Shown in pieces: positions 51,001-63,069 of a stretch of 64,000 bases of DNA. The notes beneath the pieces were generated by a model. The model saw nothing but the letters and a program-made list of their open reading frames with translations. It did not search any database and was not told the DNA's origin. Where the stretch lies: positions 5,647,001-5,711,000 of the forward strand of contig CM060191.1 in the NCBI GenBank assembly GCA_030549335.1, in the 5' to 3' direction. The position numbers and the translations under genes were made by a program. This stretch comes from Pontederia crassipes. Its lineage: Eukaryota; Streptophyta; Magnoliopsida; Commelinales; Pontederiaceae. The first letter of the stretch is position 1, and every line of letters starts with the position of its first letter.

Positions 51001-52240
51001 TCATAGCACAGACTTGAAGATTATATCTAAAACAAAAACATTATATTCTATTTTTTCGTCAATGGATGAAATAAATATGTGATAAATACCTATGAGTAGC
51101 TGAACTATCAATGCGGTCGCACTTGTTGCAACAAAGTTTATGTCCAATTTTATCAACCTTCTTTGAACATCTTAGTTACATCCTAAATACCACCATTTGT
51201 TTTGTAGTTCTACGTCAACTATTGTTGCAACAATCCAAAAGCTTCCTTCTTTAAAAAGATTTCAACATTTAATCATATGACATACAAACAAAAATATATA
51301 TTGGGATATTTTCTTTGTACCTCAAAACACTTGACCAAGTCACTAATACCTTTATTTTTTTGTAGATTCAAAAGATAACTCATCGACAATAAAGTAGTTA
51401 TGCTGAGAAGAAAGTTGAGTGATACTTTCATTCCTATTTTTCATGTAGCAATTTGCTGAAGTAAATAATTAATAAGAAAATCATGATAATTTTGAGATTA
51501 TAAAGATATTTGAATTGAACCATCAACCTGTCAAATGGTTACAGTATGAGGCAACCACCATACCAAGACTAAGTTTATATTACTAGGCCACATAGTGTTT
51601 AGGGTTTTGAATTTTGTGAGATCATATAAGTTTCATAACAACAATATATATGTTGCTGAACTGGTCTTCTAAGTGTGTTAAAATTTGATTCACAAATCCT
51701 CCCAACCCCCACCCACAATAAAGCTCATATTTTATTCTTTCCTCATAAAAAAGTTGCAAAGCAAAAATCATATCATGTTTTGACATTATTTAATGCATAA
51801 ATGGTTTTTAAATAGTATTAAAGTTTACTCATGATCTTTGAGTTGGACATTCATAAAGATATTGGTATTGTTGACATATAAAATAATTTATAATAATAAT
51901 AATAATAATAATAATAAGCACATTTATTGAAAATAATAAATGTACAGGAATAAGTGATTACCAAATAGTTCATTGTCATCGTCAATGTGATTTAGCAATT
52001 TTACATAAGGGCACAAGTTAAAACATTCATATAAAAAATTTTATCATTCGTTTCCACCACACCCATCCTTTCGGTAAAATTTAGCTTCAATTTGTGTCTG
52101 ATCGTCTTGAAATATAATTTATTTTGTACCACTACAAAATTTGTCATGCGATATGATTTTAATTCATTTATCTTTGATTTGAATGCTCGGTTTAGAGACC
52201 TTCTGATGTTGCATGAACATGTTCTTCCTGTCAAGAAATA
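51000..52240 (-). pseudogene. Decayed RPA70-like (replication protein A, OB-fold) gene fragment
   Basis: On the minus strand at 52020-52234 the frame reads RSLNRAFKSKINELKSYRM, TNFVVVQNKLYFKTIRHKLK, LNFTERMG, which follows the first OB-fold pattern of plant RPA1-like proteins (F, then strand with NF-VV, then K--RH--KL-F). Around 51.10-51.22 kb a second piece reads NKWWYLGCN and, in another frame, CCNKCDRID, resembling the C-terminal zinc-ribbon start. Stops and frame changes lie between. Such proteins occur as host genes and as passengers or accessory proteins of Helitrons. It cannot encode a complete protein. Confidence 0.5.
51892..51917. repeat. AAT trinucleotide microsatellite
   Basis: Roughly eight to nine consecutive AAT/ATA units between the pieces of the RPA-like fragment. 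Confidence 0.9.
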
Positions 52241-53384
52241 AAACTATGTAATATGTGTACCATTTCAAGTCCACAAGCCATTCTTAAACATTTTTTGTCT
52301 TTAATGTATGATATATGCACAAAACTAGAACAATAATAAAAAATTATGCATGTATAATTAGTGACCAAATTAAATACAAATTTATAATTTTAAAAATAAC
52401 TATAAATATGTGAAAAATAATGTATATCATTTTTTTATCTTTTTATATATTCACAAAATGTTTATAAAAAAATACCTTTCCATCTTGTAATACCACTTCG
52501 ATGTTATGTTTTCTTGATTATTACATTATGGAGCATGTGGACCACGCATGCTTTTAAACTCCATTGCACTTTAAATGCATCTTTCAAGTAATGAATAGTT
52601 AAAAACAATTAGCAATATAGTGAAAAAATAGGTTGCATGATGAGATTGAGCTATTTGAAAGGAGTTAAGAGTTTATACAATTGTAATGAACACAAAATTA
52701 AAATCTTAATAACAATTTAAGTATATCAACCTAAACTTTCGCTAATCAATGTAAGTTAAAGTTTCGCTACTAATAATATACCTATGATTACATTTGGTTA
52801 CCAATACTTTTCAATTAGAATTTGACTACCATTTGTGATGGTTAGAATGCAACATGTTATCAAGCTTGAGCACAAATTAAAAAAAAAAATTGTGTAAGCT
52901 TTTAAAATTCATATTGTATTAAATTTGTGATGGACCGCTTATAATTATAAATATTTAATTGCCATTCATATATACTTAGGGGGGGGGGTGACAAATTTTA
53001 AAAGTGCTTATTTGTGAATCATTAGATAACGATGACCCATATATATGGGCAATTTTTACTCCCTCCTTAACCCCTTATAAATATTATAAGTATTATATAT
53101 GACATTAATTAAAGAAATAATTATGTCTAAAAATTGTTTCATAAGCTTAATCTTTTTAGGTAAATAAATTATATTATCTAATAATAATAGTGTTAAGACT
53201 ATTAATTAAACATCAAATGATGCTAATATTAAATACATGTTAATATAAAACCAATATCTTCTATAATTTAATTATTAATCTTCTTTATCTAAACAGATCA
53301 TATGTAATATAAAACCAATATATTATATAACAAACTTTAATTATTAATCATATTTAACAATTCATAAATAGAATCTTTAATGGT
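52241..53384. other. AT-rich stretch without genes
   Basis: Nothing coding is seen. There is a G homopolymer at about 52980-52988 and short A/T runs. Confidence 0.5.
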
Positions 53385-53894
53385 AGAGGTGAAAGCGGGT
53401 CGGGTCGGATTTTTGATTTTAAAAAATCAATCGCTATTTTTCGGGATGGTTTTTAAAATTAAAAAAACTACCACAAAACTATTTTTAAAAAAATAAAAAT
53501 CTCGGTTTTTTCAGGGCTCTATTTTTATATAATTATATTTTAAAGATATATATAATAATTTGAAATTAATATAAAAAATTTAATTTTATAACAAATATAA
53601 AATATACTATTAAAATTTTAAAGTTATTAAATTAGAGTTTGATAATGTGATAGAAAAGTATGAAATTTTATTAAAAGAATATTATATCTATAATAAAAGG
53701 ATTAATAACATATGTATTAATTATATAAATAAAAAATTATAAATAGAAAACGGAGACCTCTATAATTTTTTTTACGTGGACCTAATTTTAGTGGATGAAT
53801 TTTAATTAATTAAAAACTACGTAATTTTTTATTTTTTCGATTCGATTTTTTTGAGTCAGCCAAGTTTTTCGGGTTGTAATTTTTCTTACACCCC
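53385..53894. mobile_element. MITE-like element related to 30149-30704
   Basis: Opens near TAGAGGTGAAAGCGGGTCGGG and ends CTTACACCCC. The inside follows the same order of AT-rich phrases (GAAATTTTAT, TATCTATAATAAAA) as the copy at 30.15 kb. No coding capacity. Confidence 0.6.
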
Positions 53895-54880
53895 AATTTA
53901 ATGGTGTGATTGGTCCGCCCCTGCCCTTCCGTCCACCACCAGCCGCTCCCGCTCGATGTCCTCCGGTTTGCGCCTGGTGCCGCGAGGCCACCACGACGAG
54001 CTTCTGCCGACGCTATCCACCCGCAGGCCAAAGCGATCCTGATGGCCGACATCAAAAGGTAGCTTGCTCCTCCGCCTGTTGTACTCGAAGGCGTCGCTTC
54101 CGTCTGAGCGAGAGACCGCTCTCTCTGCAATTCAACAGCACCCTCATGGAGTTCTCTGACGGCTGCCGGTCGCCATGGACGGTCGCCTCCGTCTTCGCCG
54201 CCCCCAGCCTTCTCCCCAGCGGTGTCCGCGACGCCGCTTCATCCTCTGCCCCCGCCGCCGTCGCCACCGGCAGTTCCATCGGCCCTCTCTTCTTCTTCTC
54301 TCACTCTCCTCCTCTGGACTTCCTCTCCTCCGCTTCTCTCTCTCCTCGTGTCTCTCCCTCTCACGAAAGTCACTCCTTTTATATATACAACAACAACAAA
54401 GCCTTATCCCACTAGGTGGGGTTGACTACATGAATCATACGACGTCATTCCGCTTTATTAATAACCAAACCTTTCGGTATATTATTCCACTCCTTTTATA
54501 TATATGTATATAAAATTAATCATAATTACAGCATAATAATTTCACTTTATTATTTTTTCTATACTTGTAGTGTCGCGATAAAACCCTTCGACTGAGCCCA
54601 ACAAATCTCTCTACCTCCGCCGCGAATCCACCTGCGGCGCCGTCTTCATCGGCCGCCACCGATCGTCTTTTCCCCACCCTATTCGCTTTGCTCCACTGGC
54701 ACCGACGGCACCCTCAGCCCGAAGGATCATTCACCACCGAAAGGAGCCGCAGGCGGCTGTGCGACTGTCTCCTTCGGCAACGCACCCCTTCCCCTGCCAG
54801 AACGTTCTCGCTGCAACTGGTGATCTTTCCGGCTGAAGCCCGCATTGCGGGCTCTCCACTTTAGATCATGACAAGAGGAC
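53895..54880 (+). promoter_or_regulatory. GC-rich island, possible promoter and first exon of a plus-strand gene
   Basis: Two GC-rich blocks (53.90-54.37 and 54.55-54.88 kb) separated by a LINE-tail insertion and an AT-rich strip. Several frames are open on both strands, as expected from base composition, and none is clearly real. One possible start is the ATG at 54042 with a donor at 54058/54059 (MADIK), but I found no in-frame partner. The place and composition fit the 5' end of the gene whose later exons are at 58.5-62.0 kb. Confidence 0.35.
54388..54487 (-). mobile_element. RTE LINE 3' tail, 100 bp, with 17 bp target duplication
   Basis: CACTCCTTTTATATATA is repeated exactly at 54371-54387 and 54488-54504. 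The insert read on the minus strand ends like the LINE at 35201-35646: ACCGAAAGGTTTGGTTATT, GCGGAATGACGTCGTATGA, then the CCCCACCTAGTGGGATAAGG tail and TTG repeats. Confidence 0.88.
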
Positions 54881-55504
54881 CTAGGGGTCAAAGAGGTCTC
54901 GTAATCGTATTTCTTCTCCACGGTTATTTTTTTTTCTTTCTATTATTTGTTGATCGTTGAATCTTTGGGTGCGAATATTTTCATGTAAGTTTCTATTGAT
55001 TCTTTTCCTGCAACAGAAATGCGTTTTTCTTTCAATGACGCCAAGAGGTTGCATCGTGCCCGTCTCTATGAACAAGAAGACTTGGTCAAGAAGAAGAAGA
55101 GGTTTCTTCATCATCTCTTCACAGGGAAAACAACAATTTCCCTTTTTTCTGAATATTTAGATATTACTATCACATATGTATTCGAACTATAGAATATAAC
55201 CTGAAGGCCTAATTTGTTGTATGTATAGAGCATGAATACCACGCATGCAAGGTATTTGAACCAATGTCTTTGCATCAACAAAAGCTAACAGTATACATGG
55301 ATTTCTATGTGGCTTTTTCTGCTTGTTATGGGATTCTTTACAAAGCACATTAATGTATCTATTTCTCTTAAATAAGAACTAATGGAAATCTCTGCCTCAG
55401 GTGGTTGCTACAATCACCCTCGGAAAAGTACAGGAGGCCTAAGTTATCAACAGATGTGTAAGTGTTCTTATATGAAGAAATTTACATTTGTTTAGTACAA
55501 GTAC

Positions 55505-55579
55505 GAACATGGATCACCGAATGGAATGGTGTTGTATGATCTAGCCGACCCCACCTAGTGGGATAAGGCTTTGTTGTTG
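55505..55579 (+). mobile_element. SINE-type 3' tail, about 75 bp
   Basis: TTGTTTAGTACAAGTAC occurs at 55488-55504 and 55580-55596, a 17 bp duplication that partly merges with the TTG repeats. The insert GAACATGGATCACCGAATGG through CCCCACCTAGTGGGATAAGG resembles the 3' half of the element at 20218-20395 rather than the LINE. Confidence 0.8.
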
Positions 55580-56572
55580 TTGTTTAGTACAAGTACTAGT
55601 ATCTCGGATTTATTTCTCTGTTTTATTAGTTTTTGAATCTTTTGTTGTCTAATTTGTAGTACAATTCTTTTGGAGGGAAATTTATATACTGATAATTAGC
55701 ATAGTTACAACCTGTATCAATTTTTTTTTTAATTGAAGCTCAAGGCATAAACTTTGAATTTCTACTCCTTTCTCTCTTTATCACGTATGACATGTGTACT
55801 TCCCCTGCAAAAGATATATTGTAATGTGTACCATACATTCTCTAGCATGTCTTTCATGCAATGTGGACTTGTTTCAAAATATTTATCAAGGATTCTTCTT
55901 GACTGTTGTTGAACATCTAATACCTATATCTCTCCTTGATTAACTCAATATTTCTTGTTTCATTTTAGTTGGATTGCAGTGTGATCTTTGTCAGTTATGA
56001 AATGTTAGCATGAAAATGTGGAAAGTAATGATCATTAGTTGCTATCTGGTAACAATTTGATACCAGACATGGAATTCATCGGGTTACTAACTTGATATTA
56101 TATTGTGTACGCTCAAGATATTGGCATACAATCCCAAACTCATGATAGATTGTGGTCAGCAATATTAAGCTTTTTCTTTAGTGAAGAAAGGATGCTTACT
56201 TGGTTGTGGTAGTCATCCAATTAGTATTAAACCTCAAAATCTGTAAATGTTATAAGTTTGTAACATGCCAAAAACTCCCAGAAAAAGGGTGCCGCTGCGG
56301 ATGAATCCCAAAAGGAAAATCCTCCCCATCTCCCCACTTTGTAATAACAAAGAGGTATGATGTACAATATTTTCCACATAACTCCTCTCCCCTCAAGGTA
56401 GCATTGTTCAGTTGGGTGTAGGGGTTAGAGGGCAGTTGGACTGTGGTTGTCGAAGAAGGGGTGATCATTCCAATTTCTTTGTGATGTAATTATTGTATAT
56501 TTTTTATTTATTTGCTTTTTCCCCAAAGAGGAGGGCGGCGATTCCATATGTTCTTTCGAAGAGGCGGGCACT

Positions 56573-57225
56573 CGAGATAGTCAAGATCGGGATCCTTCGG
56601 AAGGTTGGAAAGAGTCCGGAAGATCAGACCGAGAATCAGAAGATCTTACCTATGTATTAATAAAATAATTTAATATATAAAATTAAAGATATTTTTAAAA
56701 CAAATTTATAATGATTTAGATTATAGATAATATTAACTACTATTACCCTATTAAGGTTTCTTACACACGAATATATTACTTATGAATAGTAATCTAATAT
56801 GAATTGACAAAAAACATGATAATAATATGATTAATATGGAGTACCATTTTATAAATAACTTTTAATATACATTAATATTAAATTTATTTTTTTGGAAAAT
56901 GTTTTTAAAATTTTAATTATAACCAATCATTCTCTAAAAAAAGAATTACAACCAATCATCATGTTCTTCTTAATTTTATTTCTTAAAAAATCATGTTGTA
57001 CTTAGTGAAAATTTTAAAAAAAAGGTGAAAAAGAAATGGAACTTGTTTCAAAAAAGAAAAAGAAATGGAACGATAATGATCATACGATCTAGATCTTACA
57101 ATCCTATCGTTCATACAAAAATGATTCTAAATGTAAGATTAAGATCGTAATATTGATCCTTCTAAAAAAAAGATTGTACATCAGATCGTACGATTACGAT
57201 GAAGATTGTGATCTTGTTAACCTTG
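56573..57225. mobile_element. hAT-type element related to 38597-39209
   Basis: Opens CGAGATAGTCAAGATCGGG and closes GATCTTGTTAACCTTG, inverted relatives of the ends at 38.6 kb. The flanking 8 bp, CGGGCACT and TGTGCGCT, agree at five places, consistent with an older target duplication. GATCGTA-type palindromes recur at both sides. Non-coding. Confidence 0.6.
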
Positions 57226-57849
57226 TGTGCGCTTGTTTTTATTTATTTCTTAAATAGACATAATATAATAATTTTTTTATAACAAACAAACAAACAACAA
57301 CATAAATTTGTTTTAGGGGTGTTTATAACAAAATTTTTTCTTGAAGACTAAAGATTTTGGGGTTAGCCTGTTCTTGAATAAATATGTCAATAGCTTTGCT
57401 CACAGTTTTTTTGATATCTTGTACCTATTGTTCAGTTATAGTACATTATGTTGTCATTGTGCAGTTGTCCTTCTCATAATTAAAATATCTATTACTTTGA
57501 CAAAAATTAAAATATCTAGTTATTGTTGTGGAAATAAATTCTCATATTTGTTTTATCTTTGTGTTATTGGTGTAGGTGCATGATTGAACCTTACATGAAG
57601 AATGAGGTTAGTTGTTTCCTTTTTGCCGACAATTACTAAAGGCGTTAGCTACTTTATCCTGATTTATCTATTATTTTACTTGGCTAAATGATTTATGACG
57701 GTTTATATATTGAAAACTTAATAAATTGATATTATGGTTTTTGTATCCTACCATATGATATTTGCTAACACCGAAAAGGCCAATAGATAGATTGTTTTTA
57801 TTGTTGTGAATAAAACTATTGATGCACTTTTGATTTTGGGGAATCTTGG

Positions 57850-58447
57850 GGGTAAATTACACGGGTCGTCTTCCAACTTTGGGTCAATAATTCAACTGTT
57901 CCTCAACTTCAGTTTATAACTAGATTGTTCCCGACTTTGTTTTTCTTACATGCTTCGTCCTTCTGACCGTCAATAGCCAGTTTCCCGATTATACTATCGA
58001 TGTGGCGCAACAAAAAATAATATAAAATGAAAAAGAGTCTGCCGCCCTTTGAAGGGGCACCGGCCCCGTGCGAGCTCGCATAGGGGGCGAGCACCCCCCT
58101 TTTCTCCTTCGCCTCAAGCTCGCACAGGGGGGTGGTGCCCCCCTTTTCTCCCTCGCTGGCGCTGCGCGCAAGGTATTAAAGGGAGCACCGGCGAGCTCGC
58201 ATAGGGAGGGGTGACAGCCTCATGGCTGCCGCTTTATTTATTTTTAATTAATTTATTATATATTATATTATTTTATTACTTTTTGTTGCGTCACGTCAGT
58301 AATGTAATCGGGGAATTGGATATTGTCAGTCAGGAGGTCGGTACACGCAAGAAAACCAAAGATCGAGGACATTTCAATACAAATTAAAATTGGGGGACCG
58401 AGTAGTTACCACACCCAAAGTTGGGGGACGATCCATGTAATTTACCT
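57850..58447. mobile_element. MULE-type foldback element, about 600 bp
   Basis: The left arm starts GGGTAAATTACACGGGTCGTC and the right arm ends with its inverse, GACGATCCATGTAATTTACC. Arms are about 170 bp. The 9 bp duplication GAATCTTGG is exact (57841-57849 and 58449-58457), the length expected for MULEs. The core (about 58035-58225) is GC-rich and made of repeated palindromic modules such as GCGAGCTCGC. It lies inside a probable intron upstream of the unknown gene's exons. Confidence 0.85.
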
Positions 58448-58512
58448 GGAATCTTGGTAATGTTTCGGTATTGCTTATCGGGCATGACATGTGCTTGTTT
58501 GGGCTTTAACAG

Positions 58513-61500
58513 GTTACCTTCATGCTTCAATAATAGAGGATTATACGTCCCGCCTATTGTGAGTGTGCAGTGGCTAGAGAGGTTTAGTTTGCACCGACAC
58601 ACACTTGGACTAACATGCACTGTGGAAGTTTTTTGGGGAAGTTTTACTGTTTTAGAGAAGGATGCACACATCAGCAAAGACATGCAAAGGAAATAGATGT
58701 TAGAGGACTGTTTTGGGTAGTAGATCATATGTGGGGAATCTTATGTGCATACTTTCACTTTTTCACAAATGGGGGAGCATTGTGTCACTGTTCACACTTT
58801 GATTCCTGCCAACACACTGCAATGTTCTTCCCACTTTTGAATTCATACATTAAATATTGTTGTTGGGCCCTCAGAAAAAATAAAAAATTATCGTTGTTGG
58901 GTGCAACCCAGACTATAACTAGTCATCCCCAATGAAGAAAAAGCCCTCACTTCTGAATTGGTACGAGAAATCCTCTCAAAAAATGTATGAAACATTATTT
59001 GCACACACTTTTTATTTGTTTGTTTATACTTTCCAAAAAACTTTTTATTTGTTTGTCTTTTGCAAGTGTTGAGACTCTTTTTAGGGGAATAAATTGTTAA
59101 ACATAAATTCTCAAATAACTGATGCATGCCCATTTTATTTCTTTTTTTCAGAGATTTTTTCGCATTTTGCATGTTATTGTTGGGGCATAAATTTGTCATG
59201 TTTTTTCACTCAGATCTAATTATGTGTCAGATATGTCATTAGGAATAAGTCGTCTATATTGAAGAACTTGCAATAATATGCCATGCAAATAAGTCCTTGA
59301 TTATAATTTACAAATATCTTACTTTTCTCTTTTTTTTTTCCATTTTAGTCGTGACGATCGTTTTCTCTCATCATTGTCCTTAATAACCAACATCTTTCCA
59401 GGTTAACAGTAAGGCAATAAGATATCATGTTGAGAAAGCCTTTGGGCCATTCCCCAATGATCAAAGAAGTTATCATTTCATTTTGGATTATCTGCAACTC
59501 TTCGACATGGATCATAGAAGGATTAAACATTTAAATTCTTGCAATGTCTCAGAGGTGCTTTTGTCCATTATAGAACTATTGAATGATGAGGCATGCTCTT
59601 CTGTGGCTTTTCTTGTTGTCAATGACAATAAAGTGGTAAAGAGAACCGGGGAGAAAATTAATGTTATCAGAGATTACCTTCCTAAGTTTCTCGAACGACA
59701 AAAGTATAATGATGGCACCTCACTTAAGCAGTTATTACACATTCTTCAGAAGCCAAGCAGTTTCCTTGAGAAGCGACCCATTATTGACATCCCTGTCAAT
59801 CAAAAGCTTCTTTCTTCTATTAGTAGGATCTTGGATCAACTTCACGAATTGTCTACTCAGGAACTCCATGCTATGCTAAGAAAGCTTAATGGCGTCAGAA
59901 AGGTTCCTCAATTTCCTGTTGTCTGGAGGACATGCAGAAGAGATTGTCTCATTGAAAGGGTGAAGAAATTGTGCTTGAAGCTGTCTCCACAGGAAGGGGA
60001 TAATTTGCCTAAACCATTAGCAAAAGCACTATCAGTTTTCAATTTGTCTCTCAAATGTAAATCAATATTTGCCAATAACACAGAAGTATTCATCAATCAG
60101 ACTATGTTTGGTTATTTGCACTTTCCTCCAAAGGTAGTCTGCATGCAGAGTAATGTCATTAATGCCCTTCGGTCACTTTCAGCTTTTTTCCAGAAAAATA
60201 AAACAAAAGAGCTTTCTGTTTTACATTCTGAAAAACTGAAGACTTTGCGATCATTATTGGATCCAGAAGCTAGATGCTTTGTTGGGAAATTCAAGAGTGA
60301 TCTCAAAAAGTATTTATTGGAATATTTGTTCGAGTGTGACGAAGTAACTATCACAGAGGAAGTAACAAGAGTAATAGATATTCTGAACACGAGCTCTGAA
60401 TGCCAGTCTGTCATGTTCTCGAAAGTGACAATAGAAGAGGAGTCCAACGCTATACTGAATGTAAGTTGTGAGCTTAGGAAATTTGCAACAAGTCTGTTTC
60501 CAGATGTCACCGACAACAAGTGCCATGATATGTCTTTTGTGGACCTTGGATGTGACACAAATAGTGATGGAAATATATCTTCGGAGGAATTTGAAAGTGA
60601 CAGTGGTAGTGAGAGTGATGCTTTTGATTTGTCTGCGACTGACTATTACAGCTCTAGGGTTTGCAAATACGGAGAGATACATGATTCTGGATCAAATTAT
60701 GAAGAAGTGACTACTGCAGATTCAGTACAAATTAATTCTACTGCAGTCAATGCTGTCACACCTTTGACACATGTCAAGGCATGCCATACATTTGGATCCA
60801 AAACCATTGGTGATATCAATTGCAAGGAGTCAGTGAATCTTAGTTATGTAAGTACATCAAGCGAGCATAAAAGAACAGCTGAAGACATTGCTGGTGAGAC
60901 AGCCTTGGTTGCTTACAAGCTCATTGGTTCGATTCTAGCTAAGATGATGACAACTGAAGGCAAAGACAGCAGTGTGTTGGCAAAATGTTATCTGAATGGA
61001 TATGGATCATCTTCTGCAGATTTTTTAGGTATGCACCTAACTGAACTAGTGTTATGACAATTCCCTTCCAAAAATAAAATTCTTTTCACGATTGTGTCAT
61101 GGTTGGTTTGTGAAACTTGTTTAACCAGGACGTTGAAACAATCCAATTCATTTTGTTTACTAGCAGATTCTTTCTAATGATCATGCACCATCAAAACTGT
61201 CAAAACTGCTCAATTATTGAATCAGCTAGTGTTATAGCATGTTCTTATCAAAACTGTCAAAACTGCTCAAATTTTGATTGACTATTCGTGGACCTCTCTC
61301 GGGAAGTTCTTATCTTGATTTCTCTCAGGTAGCATGTTCTCTGTATTGGGTTGGATACTATTTCTCCACCAGAAAAATTGAGACCATTAGAAATTAAATA
61401 AATAGATATGATAATCGCATTTGAAAAAATAAATACCTTAGTTGTTTCCATAAATACTCAGTTTGTGAGCATTCCACCTAAAGGTGGAACGGTCTCCCCT

Positions 61501-62002
61501 TTAAAAAAAAGGGTGGAATTCTCTCAAATTTAACTTTACAAGCTTTGGGTGGGTTGATCTTATAGTGTCTTTGACCTCATAACATGTCTCATATTCTTAC
61601 ATATAATGCATGATTTTCAAATCTTTTTTTAATATGATAGGTCTCATTATTGTGTTTAAATACGTTAATAGCAATAACCTGTTTAATCATCTTTCTCAGT
61701 CTCTGAAGTTCCATTCAGTACTTCAAATGAGGATGTAAAAGGTCATTTTTTACAAGCTCTTGAGGAATTAGTGCCTTCTTTGTCGGCAAGGTAATTTCTT
61801 TAAATGTTTTTCTGACGCAAACTAAAGCATATTGCATTATCTTTATAATAGTCATTCCGCTTGGGCCTTGGCTTGCTACATTTTCTTTTCCTGGTTTCAA
61901 ATAGTTCATTGTGCGTCTGTCTCGTTCTATTGATCTTGCAGTTGTATCCAGAGGGTGAAGAATTTGTTGGAACTTCCTCTCTCCTCAGAATTGATGCCAT
62001 AA
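58513..62002 (+). CDS. Unrecognised plant protein, C-terminal four exons, about 609 codons; 5' end not set
   Basis: Exons 58513-58558 (acceptor TTTAACAG, donor GTGAGT), 59410-61028, 61700-61790 and 61942-62002 (TAA) join with consistent phases. The first junction reads EDYTSRL|FKAIRYHVEKAFG, which favours the acceptor at 59409 over the AG a few bases upstream. The large exon codes a helix-rich, Leu/Lys-rich region (SLKQLLHILQKPSSFLEKR, LDQLHELSTQELHAMLRKLN) and then an acidic serine stretch (EEFESDSGSESDAFD). There are no transmembrane segments, zinc motifs or catalytic motifs that I recognise. Codon use and the absence of stops over 1.6 kb argue for a real gene. Exons upstream of 58513 exist, since the first one needs a base carried in; candidates are described at 55.0-57.6 kb. 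Confidence 0.75.
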
Positions 62003-63069
62003 ACTAAATGGATCATGTTGTTCCCTACATTTTGACATGCCTTTTGACTGGAGTCATTGCTAAGTGCACTCATTCCATCTTCTCACAGTATAAACTGTGC
62101 ATCAACCCAAGAGATTTACGCATAGGTTTCATGACCAATGCCTTCATACCCGCTAGTGCATGTCATGTTCCTTTTTGAGAGACAATAGACAGGAATGATG
62201 ACAATGGTAGGGAGTTGGAGGGGATCATCTTATTGATGCTCAGAACCTAGATGAGTTATTGGGAGGGAGAATTTGCCAGCTCCAGGTACAGTACTGAGTT
62301 TTTTACCGCCTTCAGTATTCATCATCTTTTGAGGGATCATTAATGGAGAATGAGATACAGTACTGACTTTTACCACCTTCAATGTTGGTAGTAAAGATCC
62401 AACGTGAGAGAGTGAATGATCAAGTATATATTTCGTGACCAGCGGAAGAAATGATGATGGTGGTGAAATGTTTCTTAAAAGAAAACTGGAATACATGATC
62501 CATCATTTGCGAAATCACCGCCTGATAACAGATTGTTGATGCAAAGAGCGCCTCGTTAAATTTGTAAATCAGTCCGTTTTTTTTATGAAATTTTGTTCCT
62601 ACATGTATGTACATAAAATAGTTTTGATATAGACATCGAAATGAAATGCCTTGTAAGAAATTATCCAATGACTAATTGTACAAAATAATATTGCCATATG
62701 AGTGAGGCATTATTTCTTTTTCTTAATGCATACCAGTCAACCCTCCCACGTTACCAGTGAATCGCAGTTGAGCATCATGTACTTACTGCCAGCTCTTCCA
62801 CAAAATTAATTGAGAATGCAACGAGGGTGCTGGCAATCACCGACTTGTTTGAATCAACTCCAATTCTCCATTTGGAAATTTCATGCAGCATCTTAATATA
62901 TATAACAATTATCTCATGATTTTTCTTCCACGATTATATGGTTGGTTTTCGCTTTGAGTCATTCATTATTTTATATTATGCACATGTAATTTTATACAAC
63001 TGGTGTAGTAAAAATTAGGAAACCCAAACTTTATGGCGTATATTAATATGACATGGTGCAAGGTATAAC
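62003..63069. other. 3' flank of the unknown gene
   Basis: The first few hundred bases probably hold the 3' UTR. A short repeat recurs, with AGATACAGTACTGA / GGTACAGTACTGAG near 62283 and 62355. No further exon was seen. Confidence 0.45.

Larger units (their letters stand above)
55019..57606 (+). other. Two possible upstream coding exons of the unknown gene
   Basis: A frame from ATG 55019 to 55101 (MRFSFNDAKRLHRARLYEQE then DLVKKKKR) looks protein-like, follows an AG at 55016 and could end at a weak GT in phase 2. An exon at 57576-57606 (acceptor GGTGTAG, donor GAG|GTTAGT) reads CMIEPYMKNE and needs phase 2 on entry, so the two could join. But it leaves in phase 0, whereas the next sure exon at 58513 needs one base carried in. 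Either an exon is missing or this model is wrong. The rest of the stretch is intron-like and holds a hAT-type element. Confidence 0.25.

Noticed and set aside
53906-54415. 169-codon plus-strand frame in the GC-rich island
   Set aside because: It is low-complexity Pro/Ser/Arg sequence, frames are open on both strands because of base composition, and its end runs into the LINE-tail insertion.
56250-56468. 72-codon minus-strand frame (ITKWGDGEDFPFGIHPQ)
   Set aside because: Looks faintly protein-like, but no splice partners or recognisable family; too weak to list as a gene.
58421-58696. 91-codon plus-strand frame over the start of the unknown gene
   Set aside because: It begins inside the MULE right arm and is in a different frame from the spliced exon 58513-58558.
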